The translations under genes were made by a program, and so were the position numbers. A stretch of 64,000 nt of DNA from Paraprevotella clara YIT 11840 (lineage in GTDB: Bacteria; Bacteroidota; Bacteroidia; Bacteroidales; Bacteroidaceae). Positions within the stretch are counted from its first letter, which is position 1, and each line of letters begins with the position of its first letter. Of this stretch, positions 37,762 to 46,221 are shown in pieces. The DNA lies in assembly GCF_000233955.1 (NCBI RefSeq), contig NZ_JH376591.1, forward strand, positions 62,001-126,000, in the 5' to 3' direction. The notes under the pieces were generated by a model, which worked only from the letters and a program-made list of their open reading frames with translations, did not search any database and was not told where the DNA came from.

Positions 37762-38784
37762 CTAAAAACGAGTCATGAATTCGATGACGAATTTGTCTTG
37801 CTCGGAAACCTTGGGGGTGGCACCCTCGTTGTAGAAATATTTCTCATAATTGATACGGATGTCCGAAATGAACGGTTTGGCGATGCTCAGGGTGATGCCG
37901 CCGGTGATACGTTTGCGTTCGGCATCGGTCAGTGTGAGATGTCCGTTCTCGTTGGCCGTACCGTCGCTATGGTCGCCCATGTAATCGAAGCGTCCGAGGA
38001 ATGAGATTTTGCTGAATACTTTTTTCAGTGGCAGGTCATAGCAAATGAACCCGTCGAAGGCGTTCACGTCCTGAAAGGCATCTTTGGTGTAGTGTTTATA
38101 CAAGTATTCCGCTTCTATCATCCATCTTCCGGCCTGGTAAGTAATGCCGCCGTCGTACATGTTGACCGAAATGTGTTCCGGTCTGATTTTCTGTGCGCTC
38201 AGCGTGACGGAAAAGCCTTTGGGCAGTTGCCATTGTGCTTTGGCGGAATAGTTGATGTTATTGGTCCAGAAATCTTTCTGGTCGGTCAGGCCCGAACCGT
38301 TGAACATTCCCGCTTGCAGGGTGAGGGGCAGCGGACCTCCTATCTTGTAGCCCAGCGTGGCTCCCACGTCGCGCACGTTGCCCACTTGCTTGGCTATGAA
38401 TGAACGGTTGGCAAAGTATTGCTGGTGGGGTGAACGGTGGGCATCGATAGTGAACGGGACGCGCATCTGTCCGATGGTGAAATCGAAGCCTTTCAGCGGG
38501 CTAAGCCGGGTGTAGGCATCCAGCATTTTGATTTTGCCTTCGTCGGACAAGTCGATTTCGGCTTTATAGGCCACCACAGGTGCGACTTTTCCTTCGATGC
38601 TGACCCGGGCGGTGCGCACTTGAAAGCGTCCGGCCTTTTCTTCCGGTTGGTACTCGTATTTGCCACGTAGCGTACCGTGGACGACCGGTCGGTAATCCGT
38701 TTTGGCTTTTCCTTCTTTTCCTTCGTCGGCTGCGGCAGGTAGGGCAAGCAGCATGCTTAAAGCTAAAATAGATATTTGTTTCAT
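37762..38784 (-). CDS. Outer membrane porin, phosphate-selective porin O/P type
   Basis: The start is set at ATG 38784 because the upstream frame extension runs into the -7 box at 38803-38810. The protein is 340 residues with signal peptide MKQISILALSMLLALPAAA. Strands with the OprO/P pattern follow (GRFQVRTARVSIEG, VAYKAEIDLSDEGKIKMLDAYT, GFDFTIGQMRVPF), and the C-terminus ends in FVIEFMTRF. It forms a 16-strand channel in the outer membrane. Specificity for phosphate or polyphosphate is not certain in Bacteroidetes. Confidence 0.9.
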   Translation of the reverse strand: MKQISILALSMLLALPAAADEGKEGKAKTDYRPVVHGTLRGKYEYQPEEKAGRFQVRTARVSIEGKVAPVVAYKAEIDLSDEGKIKMLDAYTRLSPLKGFDFTIGQMRVPFTIDAHRSPHQQYFANRSFIAKQVGNVRDVGATLGYKIGGPLPLTLQAGMFNGSGLTDQKDFWTNNINYSAKAQWQLPKGFSVTLSAQKIRPEHISVNMYDGGITYQAGRWMIEAEYLYKHYTKDAFQDVNAFDGFICYDLPLKKVFSKISFLGRFDYMGDHSDGTANENGHLTLTDAERKRITGGITLSIAKPFISDIRINYEKYFYNEGATPKVSEQDKFVIEFMTRF

Positions 38785-38802
38785 GATGTGCTGATTTGGC
38801 GA

Positions 38803-38810
38803 CAAAGGTA
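38803..38810 (-). promoter_or_regulatory. -7 box of the porin promoter
   Basis: CAAAGGTA on plus reads TACCTTTG on minus, a full -7 match 18 bases before the ATG. A TTG candidate for -33 (plus CAA at 38828-38830) is 17 bases away, slightly short. Confidence 0.65.
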
Positions 38811-38871
38811 GGTATTCGATATGAACTCAAGATGTCATACGTGTTACGATAGTGTTACAATATTTAATGCT

Positions 38872-39614
38872 TTATTTCCTTTGCGATGCCGAATATACAT
38901 GTTGCTTGGCTTCGTTCACTTCACGGATAAGTTGTTCCTGAGAGGGTAAATAGAGCTGATATTGGCTGGCGAGTATGGTTTGGTTATGATGGCTTTCTCA
39001 AGGTTTTTTTCGTAATATGCAGGTTGGCGTTCCAATCCGAGGAACTCCAGGACCATCGGGTCTTTGATGATTTCCATGGGAGATTCCGGAATGCGTTCCT
39101 TACGTGCTACGGCCAACACGGCTTCCTTGTCGTTGCTCAATAGCAAACGTTCGTAGAGCATGGAATTGATTTGGCGTTCCAGTTCGCGGCCGGTCCAACC
39201 GTTATTTATAGCTTCGAGTTCGTAATATTCCCGTTTATCTGCATCTGCAATGGCTATTAGCATCTTATATTGCGACCAGTTTAATTGCGTCCGCACTGTG
39301 GACGCAATCGGATAAAGTCTGTAAAATTGTCTGCTACGTTCCAGTTGCCGCACCGAAAACCCACTGCCATATTCCGGTTCGAGGCGTTTGGCCAGATTCC
39401 TGATGAGGTAGGTTCCATAATCGGCACGTTCTTTTCCGTGCTGTTCTTCTTCGAAGATACGTTTACCGATGTTCCAATACATTCTGACTCTGCAAAAGTC
39501 CACACTGCGCACGGCATTAGATCGGGCTTGGTCGATGATGGAGCGTATTTCGCTGACAAATCCGTCTGGTGTGTCGGCCGGTTGGCTTGGGTTCCTTAGT
39601 TCTTTGTAGTCCAT
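38872..39614 (-). pseudogene. DUF1016/YhcG-type nuclease gene with internal deletion and frameshift
   Basis: From ATG 39614 the frame encodes an intact DUF1016 N-terminal domain (QARSNAVRSVDFCRVRMYWNIGKRI, LNWSQYKMLIAI, YELEAINNGWTGRELERQI). It reaches the start of the PDDEXK-type C-terminal domain (YYEKNLEKAIIT), then reads nonsense to a stop at 38916. In another frame the sequence continues at about 38976 as ILASQYQLYLPSQEQLIREV and ends with TAA at 38872-38874, which is the normal family C-terminus. So roughly 100 codons, including the nuclease core, are missing and the frame is shifted. A TATATTTG -7 box lies at 39639-39646 on minus. The truncated 232-residue product may still be made but cannot be an active nuclease. 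Confidence 0.85.
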
Positions 39615-39638
39615 GGCATCCTTATGTTGATGTACTTG

Positions 39639-39646
39639 CAAATATA
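39639..39646 (-). promoter_or_regulatory. -7 box of the DUF1016 remnant
   Basis: CAAATATA on plus reads TATATTTG on minus, 25 bases before the ATG at 39614. It excludes the TTG start 9 codons further upstream. No -33 match. Confidence 0.5.
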
Positions 39647-39687
39647 GCGTTATTTTTCGTCTTCCTTTCCTGTTGTGCCATGAAAAA

Positions 39688-39719
39688 GGAGTTTGTACCC
39701 TGAGAAAAGTACAAACTCC
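39688..39719 (-). terminator. Terminator of the GH2-esterase-GH36-GH36 operon
   Basis: GGAGTTTGTAC pairs with GTACAAACTCC (11 bases) around a ten-base loop and is followed by TTTTT on the minus strand, 38 bases after the last stop of the operon. Confidence 0.88.
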
Positions 39720-39756
39720 AGATTTAGAAAGCCTTCTGTGTGGAAGGATGTAATGT

Positions 39757-41961
39757 TTACTCCGCAGTGAGTTCCAGTACGCAACTGGCGTAATCGCTGC
39801 CGAGCGGCATCTCGATACCGGTGTTCATCAGTAGGGTACCGGAGAACGTTTTGCCGTTCAGGAAACAAGGTTGTCCGCCGGTCTTGACGTTCAATTCGCG
39901 TACGCGGTAGTTTTTAGACGGGTCCAATCCCCGAAGGCAAACGCGAGGTATCACCTGGTTATTGAAATGTTCCATCTTGTAGGCGAAGAATACGGCTTTG
40001 TTTTCCGTATCGTCGGTGTACATCAGTGAAGCGATGCCTTTGTCGTCGTACGGGGATACCAGACGGTACAGATTGCCTAACTGGATGACGTCGCGTACGG
40101 ACTTGTAGTCCTTGATGGCTTGTGCCGTTTGCTGGTATTCTTCTTTCGTCATCTTGCTGGGTTGCAATTCCATACCCAACCGCCCGCTCATGGCCACGTC
40201 GCAACGGAACTTGATAGGGATGATACGTCCCGTCTGGTGGTTGGGCGAGGCACTGATATGCTGTGCCATGGCGTTGGACGGATAGAAGTACGAGGTACCC
40301 CATTGCATGTAGATACGCTGGAGGGCATCCGTGTTGTCGCTCACCCAAAACTCATCGAAGTAGGGCAGGACACCGTAACTGGCACGTCCTCCTCCTCCGC
40401 CGCAGGCCTGAATCAGCACGTCGGGATACTTGGCGCGGATGCGTTCGAGCACTTTGTTCAAGCCGCGATGGTATTCAATGTATATGTGCGACTGTTTGTC
40501 TTGGGGCAAATAGGTCGAGCCATAGTTTTTCAACTCCACATTGGCATCCCATTTGATATAGGCAATCTGCGGATGCTTGCCGAGCAAATTGTCTACGATG
40601 CCGAACATGAAATCCTGGACTTCGGGATTACATACGTCGAGCAACATTTGTGTACCGCCCCGTCCGTATTGCAAGGGCCGTCCTTTGACTTGCAAAGCCC
40701 AGTCGGGATGCTTTTCGAAGAGTTCGCTCTTGCTGTTTACGGCTTCCGGCTCTATCCAGATGCCGAATTTGATGCCGTTCCGATCAGCCGTTTGGATGAG
40801 GTTCTCAAGTCCGTTCGGCAGTTTCTTCCGGTCTACTACCCAGTCTCCCAAGGAAGAATTGTCTTGTACGCGGCGGTATTTGTCGCCGAACCATCCGTCG
40901 TCCATGACGAACAGTTCGCCGCCTAATGCGGCGATGTCTTTCATCATCTCGGCCATGGCCGGTTCGTTGACATCGAGGTACACACCTTCCCAACTGTTGA
41001 GCAACACGGGACGTACCTGGTCGCCATGGTGCAGCATGCCGGCGTGGCGTGCCCAGTGATGGAAGTTGCGGCTGGCACCGCTCAGACCCTCTCCGGAATA
41101 GGTGAGAGCCAGTTTCGGAGTAGTGAATACCTCTTTCGGAGCCAGTTTGTATTCCGAGCTTTCGTTGTCGATGCCGGCAAAGACACGGTGTACGAAATTA
41201 TTGTCCGTCACCATGCGGATGGAGTAGTTTCCACTCCAACAGAGGGCTGCTCCGATGACACGCCCTTCGTTCTCGTGCGGCTTCCCGTCGAGCGAGAACA
41301 TGACTTCGGGGTGGTCGAGATGGCCGTTACGGGCACCGTCTACGTTTTCTATCATTTTGATGCCCGGTGTGAGCGGTTCGGTGGTCACGTGCGTTTCGGA
41401 AGCCCATGAGCCATGGAGATGCGAAATCCATACGTCACCGCGCCGTATCAGAAAATGTCCGGAGTCGAAACGTTTCAGCACCACGGTTTTCTTTTCCGTG
41501 TGTGAAATCTCGCTCCACGTCTCAATCATGTCGATGTCGTTGTAAGCTTTGTAGTAGAGTTTCACTTGGAAAGGATAAACCTTGTCCTTCAGCGTGATGG
41601 CCGTGAGTCTGGCGTTGTCGAGGGTAGAGGTTTCCACCTTGTCCACAGTCAGGTCGGTAGTCCAGTTCCCGTCGGCATGTACGGCCTGCAAAGCAAAAAT
41701 CTGGTGGGGCGGCTGGCCGAAAGTCGGGTATGCCGTGCGGTTCAGCCCGTCCCATGCGTCGTGAATCTGGTGTATCTGGCTCTCTTCGATGCGGTCGCCG
41801 AAGTAGGCGAAGCGCAGGTCTTGCCCTTCACCGGCATGCAGAAGCAGGGACGTGTGCGGCGTGGAGACCAACACATTTCCTTCCCATGCCAGGCTATGCG
41901 CAAAAGGTAGCGCGCTGCATGTCGCAGCGGCTACCCCTATGATATAACTTCTGATTTCCAT
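39757..41961 (-). CDS. GH36 alpha-galactosidase (first of two)
   Basis: This retaining enzyme releases terminal alpha-galactose. The 734-residue protein has a signal-like start, an N-terminal beta-supersandwich, a TIM barrel from about residue 300 with WEGVYLDVNEP and FGIWIEPEAVN, and a C-terminal beta domain. The nucleophile is D472 in YIKWDAN and the acid/base is D542 in VSDNTDAL. Their spacing of 70 equals that of characterised GH36 enzymes. It is last in the minus-strand operon, 16 bases after the second GH36 gene. Sequence divergence from its neighbour suggests different linkages or positions in the same glycan. Confidence 0.94.
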   Translation of the reverse strand: MEIRSYIIGVAAATCSALPFAHSLAWEGNVLVSTPHTSLLLHAGEGQDLRFAYFGDRIEESQIHQIHDAWDGLNRTAYPTFGQPPHQIFALQAVHADGNWTTDLTVDKVETSTLDNARLTAITLKDKVYPFQVKLYYKAYNDIDMIETWSEISHTEKKTVVLKRFDSGHFLIRRGDVWISHLHGSWASETHVTTEPLTPGIKMIENVDGARNGHLDHPEVMFSLDGKPHENEGRVIGAALCWSGNYSIRMVTDNNFVHRVFAGIDNESSEYKLAPKEVFTTPKLALTYSGEGLSGASRNFHHWARHAGMLHHGDQVRPVLLNSWEGVYLDVNEPAMAEMMKDIAALGGELFVMDDGWFGDKYRRVQDNSSLGDWVVDRKKLPNGLENLIQTADRNGIKFGIWIEPEAVNSKSELFEKHPDWALQVKGRPLQYGRGGTQMLLDVCNPEVQDFMFGIVDNLLGKHPQIAYIKWDANVELKNYGSTYLPQDKQSHIYIEYHRGLNKVLERIRAKYPDVLIQACGGGGGRASYGVLPYFDEFWVSDNTDALQRIYMQWGTSYFYPSNAMAQHISASPNHQTGRIIPIKFRCDVAMSGRLGMELQPSKMTKEEYQQTAQAIKDYKSVRDVIQLGNLYRLVSPYDDKGIASLMYTDDTENKAVFFAYKMEHFNNQVIPRVCLRGLDPSKNYRVRELNVKTGGQPCFLNGKTFSGTLLMNTGIEMPLGSDYASCVLELTAE

Positions 41962-41977
41962 TTTTCTGTCTCAAGAT

Positions 41978-44134
41978 TTATTCGGCTGTGATTTCCACCA
42001 CGCGGCTGTAAAGCTTGTTGCCGGTGAGGAGGTTCAGTCCGACTTTCATCAGGTAATCGCCGGAGAATACACGGTCGTTACCTTCGAGCGATGAGCCTTG
42101 GTTCGGCATCAGGTTGATTTCTTTCACGCGATACTGTTTGCCGGCATCCAATCCTTCCAGACGTACGGGTAGAATCTTCTCGCCGTAGCCGGGATATACG
42201 TCGAATGCGAAGACTACGGCCTTGTTCTTGTCTTTGCTGACAAACTGGTTGGCTGCATGGCTGCGCGTACCGTCGTACGGAGATACCAGACGGTAGAGGT
42301 CGCCTTCCATGATGGCCGGACGCAAGCGTTTGTAGTTCTTCACGGCACTTTGGCAATAGGTAAGGTCGTCGCCGCTCATGTCGCTGAGCTTGATGTCGAA
42401 ACCGAGCTTGCCCATCATGGCCACGTCCGTGCGGAATTTGATGCTCGCGTTCTTGTTCCATGTGGTCACGTGGGCGCTCATGGACTTGGCCGGATAGAAG
42501 AACGAGTAACCGTATTGGATGAACAGGCGTTGTATGGGGTCGGTGTTGTCGCTGGCCCAGAACTCTGTGAAGTACTGCAATGCCTCGTAGTCGATACGGC
42601 CGCTACCGCCGGAGCAAAGCATCATCGGCAGTTTGGGATATTTGGCCTTGATGCGGTCGAGCACCTTGTACAGTCCACGCACATAGTCCACATAGAGATG
42701 AGTCTGCTTGTCTTTCAGATACGGAGAGTAGATATTGGTAATCGGACTGTTGCAGTCCCACTTGAAATAAGCGATGCCCGGATATTTGGTCATCAGCCCG
42801 TCTACTACACCGAAGACGAAATCCTGCACTTCGGGGTTGCTCAGGTCGAGTACCATCTGGTTGCGGAAATAATACTCATCGCGGTTGGGCAGGTGAATCA
42901 CCCAATCTTTATGCTTTTCGTAAAGTTCGCTTTTGGGGCTCACCATTTCCGGCTCTATCCAAATACCGAACTTGATGTTGCGTTTGGCTGCTTCGTCCAC
43001 CAGTTTCTGGATGCCATGAGGCAGCTTGTGCTGTGTCTCGTCCCAGTCTCCCAATCCTTGGGTGTCGCTGTGGCGTTCGTATTTGTTTCCGAACCATCCG
43101 TCGTCGAGCAGGAACATGTCCACGCCCAATTTTACGGCATCGCCCATCAGTTCTACCAACTTGTCCTCGTTGAAGTCGAAGTAGGTGGCTTCCCAGTTGT
43201 TGAGCAGGGTCATGCGGTCTTCCTGGCCGTCCTTGAGCTGGTATTTGCGTGCCCAGTCGTGGAAGTTGCGGCTGGCCTGTCCGCGTCCGCAGTCGCTGTA
43301 AGTGAAGTAGAAGTCCGGAGTACGGAACGTTTCGCCTTTGGGCAACGAGTATTCCGAGAAATACGGGTTGATACCGGCAATGACGCGAAGGTCTTTCTTG
43401 TTGTCCACTTCGAATGTGAAACGGAAGTTGCCCGTCCATCCCAAAGTTCCTAAAATCACTTCGCCTTCGTTCTCCGAAGATTCTTTGTCCAAAGACAATA
43501 TGAACATGGGAGGAGTGAACATGTTGGCACGTGCACCCAACTTCGTGTCGAGCACTTTCTTGCCGAAGTTCAGCGGAGTGGTGCTCATCGTGGCCTCATA
43601 AATCCAGTCTCCTGAAAACTCCGTCAGATAATAGGCCGGCCGGCTGAAGTGCAGCATGGCAGAAGCATAGCGTTCCAGTTTCAGCGGTTTCTTTTCCTGA
43701 TGGCTGATTTCGGTGAAGGTTTTGATAATGTTTTCTTTGGCATAGGCCACATAATGCAACTTCACGGTGACGGGGTATTTGTCGTCCTGCAAGGTGATGA
43801 CCGTTTCGTCCACTCCCGGCTGTACGTTCTTGGACGTGTGCGACACGTATTTGAGCAGCAATGACGGGTTGGCATCGTTGTGGTGTACTTCGATGGCCGG
43901 TTCAAAATAGTCCTCCATGCCGTGGGTCAGATAAGCCTCGTTGCCTTTGGGCAAATGCTGCAAATCGCTTTCGTTAGCCAGGCGTTTGCCCAAATAGGAT
44001 TGGTAAAGCCTGCCGTTGTCTGCGGCGCGGAGTACCAAACCGACTTGGTCCGTGTTGATTTTGATGAACTCGTCTGCTGAAACTGCTGTGGCCAGCGTGA
44101 ACAGACATAAAGATAAAATAGCTTTAATTCTCAT
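41978..44134 (-). CDS. GH36 alpha-galactosidase (second of two)
   Basis: The 718-residue protein has a signal peptide (AILSLCLFTLATAVSA) and the same three-domain layout as its neighbour. FGIWIEPEMVSPKSELYEKH lines the active site. The nucleophile is D460 in FKWDCN and the acid/base is D529 in ASDNTDPI. The Cys after the nucleophile (KWDCN versus KWDAN) and the GSGRIDYEALQYF loop in place of GGGRASYGVLPYF differ near the sugar pocket, so the two enzymes may prefer different aglycones. It is third gene of the operon. Confidence 0.94.
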   Translation of the reverse strand: MRIKAILSLCLFTLATAVSADEFIKINTDQVGLVLRAADNGRLYQSYLGKRLANESDLQHLPKGNEAYLTHGMEDYFEPAIEVHHNDANPSLLLKYVSHTSKNVQPGVDETVITLQDDKYPVTVKLHYVAYAKENIIKTFTEISHQEKKPLKLERYASAMLHFSRPAYYLTEFSGDWIYEATMSTTPLNFGKKVLDTKLGARANMFTPPMFILSLDKESSENEGEVILGTLGWTGNFRFTFEVDNKKDLRVIAGINPYFSEYSLPKGETFRTPDFYFTYSDCGRGQASRNFHDWARKYQLKDGQEDRMTLLNNWEATYFDFNEDKLVELMGDAVKLGVDMFLLDDGWFGNKYERHSDTQGLGDWDETQHKLPHGIQKLVDEAAKRNIKFGIWIEPEMVSPKSELYEKHKDWVIHLPNRDEYYFRNQMVLDLSNPEVQDFVFGVVDGLMTKYPGIAYFKWDCNSPITNIYSPYLKDKQTHLYVDYVRGLYKVLDRIKAKYPKLPMMLCSGGSGRIDYEALQYFTEFWASDNTDPIQRLFIQYGYSFFYPAKSMSAHVTTWNKNASIKFRTDVAMMGKLGFDIKLSDMSGDDLTYCQSAVKNYKRLRPAIMEGDLYRLVSPYDGTRSHAANQFVSKDKNKAVVFAFDVYPGYGEKILPVRLEGLDAGKQYRVKEINLMPNQGSSLEGNDRVFSGDYLMKVGLNLLTGNKLYSRVVEITAE

Positions 44135-44168
44135 AAGCTGTAAGATTTGTTTATTGTTGAATGATGAT

Positions 44169-46160
44169 TTACCAGTTGTCGGTACGGAAAGGTGCTGCCG
44201 GAAGGTTGGTCGGTGTACGCAGGGTACACTCCGGATTGTCGGCCCATCCGTAACGGACGGCTACCGGCACTTTGACATAGTGTGAGTAGACCACCACTTC
44301 GTCGCCGTCCGTATAGGCCTCGGCGGGGTAGAACACATGGTCGGGCCCGGCAATGGTGAAGCCTTTGATGTCTTTGTTTTGTTCGAAGCGTTCGCCGATA
44401 GCAGGGATGGTGAACGAAATGCGTACCTTGCCGTTTTCTACCGTATAGTTGTCGTACACCGGTGCTTGGGCGGGTATTTTCTGTCCGTAGGTATCGGCCA
44501 GTGAGATGACGGCCAGACGGCGTGCCACTTCTTGCTTGTTCTTCGGGTGGATGTCGTGTGCTTCGCCGATGTCTATATTGGCGGCCATACCGGTGTGAGC
44601 CAGATGTTGTGCTTGGGATTGCGCCTCACGGAGGGCAGCCCAGGGTGAGTCTGCCTGTACAAGCTTGCGGTCCAGATAGTTGGCCAACTGTACGAAATAG
44701 AATGGCATGTCGGGTTGTCCGAACTGCTTGCGCCAGTCGGTGATAAGTGTCTGGAATAGGCTTTCATACTCTTCTGCACGTCCCACGTTGTTGCATCCCT
44801 GATACCAGATGACACCTTTGACGGGATACTCCAGACACGGGTGAACCATCCCGTTGAAAAGTACGGACGGGAAAGATGAGTGCTCTGGATATATCGGTGC
44901 CGGTGGCATGTCGGCCAAGGAGCATCCTACACGGTATTTCCAGCTTCCGGCCAAAGACAGGGAAGCCTGGTCGGAAAGTTTGAGATTCATGTCTTCTGCT
45001 TTTCCGGCAATGCCGCCTTCGCCGCCGTTGTCGCTGACTTTGATGGCCAAGGTGTTCCTGCCGGCTTTGACCAGACGGGCCGGTACGGTGTAATGACGCT
45101 GTACGTTATAGCCTGCGCCACTGGCGATTTGTTCTCCGTTCCAATACACAATGTCTTCATCGTCTATGGTGCCCGGGTTCAACTGTAGGTCCTTTCCGGC
45201 CCAGTCTGCGGGGACCTCGATTTGCTTGCGGAACCAAACCACGCCGTCGAAATTGGGTAATCCTTTGCCTTCCCAGTAACCCGGAAGCTCCATTTGCTGC
45301 CAGTCGTTGTCGTTCACGTTTTCCCCGACCCAACAAGCTTTACCGTTTTGGTATCCTTTGTCTATTTTGCTGATTTCGGCTTTCCACGATGCTTGTTCTT
45401 TTCCGTACTCAGCCATGATTTTGTCCCGGTCGAAACCTAATGCTTCCAACTTTCCGACTTTCTTTTGATATCCCATGACTTGTTTGAGGGATTCGGAAGA
45501 AGTCCAGGCTTCGGCCGGAGTCCCTCCCCAAGTACAGTCGATGACTCCGACGGGGACATTCAGTTTCTGGTGCAGTTCACGGGCATAAAGGTAGGCCACG
45601 GCGGAAAACTCCGGAACCGTGGACGGTGAGCATTCTTTCCACCCGCCCATGGTGGATTCCACTTGGTAAGCATCGAGAGGAGCCACGGAAGTGCGTTTCT
45701 TCACCTGAAACAGCCGGATACCGGGATAGTCGGCAGCAGCGATTTCCTGTTCGTAGTTCTTTATTTTTCCCCATCCCGCTATCGGCATCTCCATGTTGGA
45801 CTGTCCGGAGCAGAACCAGACTTCGCCTGCCATGACATTTTCCAATACGGTCTTTTTCCCGTCGGATAATGTGATGCGGTAAGGACCTCCGGCTGTCGGA
45901 GTGGAGACAGCAACTCGCCAGTTTCCTTGTGCGTCGGCTTTCGTTTCATAATGCTGATTGTTCCAGCTTGTTTCGATGCTAACCTTCTTGTTCGGTTTGG
46001 CTTTTCCGAACAAAGTCATGGTAGTCTGCTGCTGGATAATCATGTTGTCCGTGAAAAAGGCAGGTAGTGTGATTTTAGCCTGTAACGGGGTTTGCAAACC
46101 CGTGCAGGCCAACACGGCACAGAAGCCGATGCGACGTGTAATGTTTTGAAACGTTTTCAT
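44169..46160 (-). CDS. Sialate O-acetylesterase-like SGNH hydrolase
   Basis: The 663-residue exported protein has the SASA-type catalytic motif CSGQSNMEMP (nucleophile S121) and the matching Asp-His block AHDIHPKNKQEVARRLA. Between them, residues about 270-420 form a GH2-like jelly-roll insertion (VVWFRKQIEVPADWAGK ... NTLAIKVSDNGGEGG), common in this family. Substrates are acetylated sialic acids or acetylated plant sugars. The operon partners do not include a sialidase, so de-acetylation of another sugar is equally possible. It sits 34 bases before the GH36 gene and 61 after GH2. Confidence 0.9.
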   Translation of the reverse strand: MKTFQNITRRIGFCAVLACTGLQTPLQAKITLPAFFTDNMIIQQQTTMTLFGKAKPNKKVSIETSWNNQHYETKADAQGNWRVAVSTPTAGGPYRITLSDGKKTVLENVMAGEVWFCSGQSNMEMPIAGWGKIKNYEQEIAAADYPGIRLFQVKKRTSVAPLDAYQVESTMGGWKECSPSTVPEFSAVAYLYARELHQKLNVPVGVIDCTWGGTPAEAWTSSESLKQVMGYQKKVGKLEALGFDRDKIMAEYGKEQASWKAEISKIDKGYQNGKACWVGENVNDNDWQQMELPGYWEGKGLPNFDGVVWFRKQIEVPADWAGKDLQLNPGTIDDEDIVYWNGEQIASGAGYNVQRHYTVPARLVKAGRNTLAIKVSDNGGEGGIAGKAEDMNLKLSDQASLSLAGSWKYRVGCSLADMPPAPIYPEHSSFPSVLFNGMVHPCLEYPVKGVIWYQGCNNVGRAEEYESLFQTLITDWRKQFGQPDMPFYFVQLANYLDRKLVQADSPWAALREAQSQAQHLAHTGMAANIDIGEAHDIHPKNKQEVARRLAVISLADTYGQKIPAQAPVYDNYTVENGKVRISFTIPAIGERFEQNKDIKGFTIAGPDHVFYPAEAYTDGDEVVVYSHYVKVPVAVRYGWADNPECTLRTPTNLPAAPFRTDNW

Positions 46161-46178
46161 TTTTTTTAGTTTAAATAC

Positions 46179-46214
46179 CCGGACGGAAGTCTTTCAGGAT
46201 GTCCTTCCGCCCGG
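46179..46214 (-). other. Hairpin inside the PUL operon
   Basis: CCGGACGGAAG pairs with CTTCCGCCCGG (11 pairs, one G-U on the minus strand) in the 61-base gap between the GH2 and esterase genes. There is no T-run, so it is more likely an mRNA-processing or stability element than a terminator. Confidence 0.6.
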
Positions 46215-46221
46215 ATAATGT

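Noticed and set aside
42257-43453. 398-codon plus-strand frame opposite the second GH36 gene
   Set aside because: Shadow frame of the GH36 gene. It is long because of codon bias; there is no motif and no promoter.
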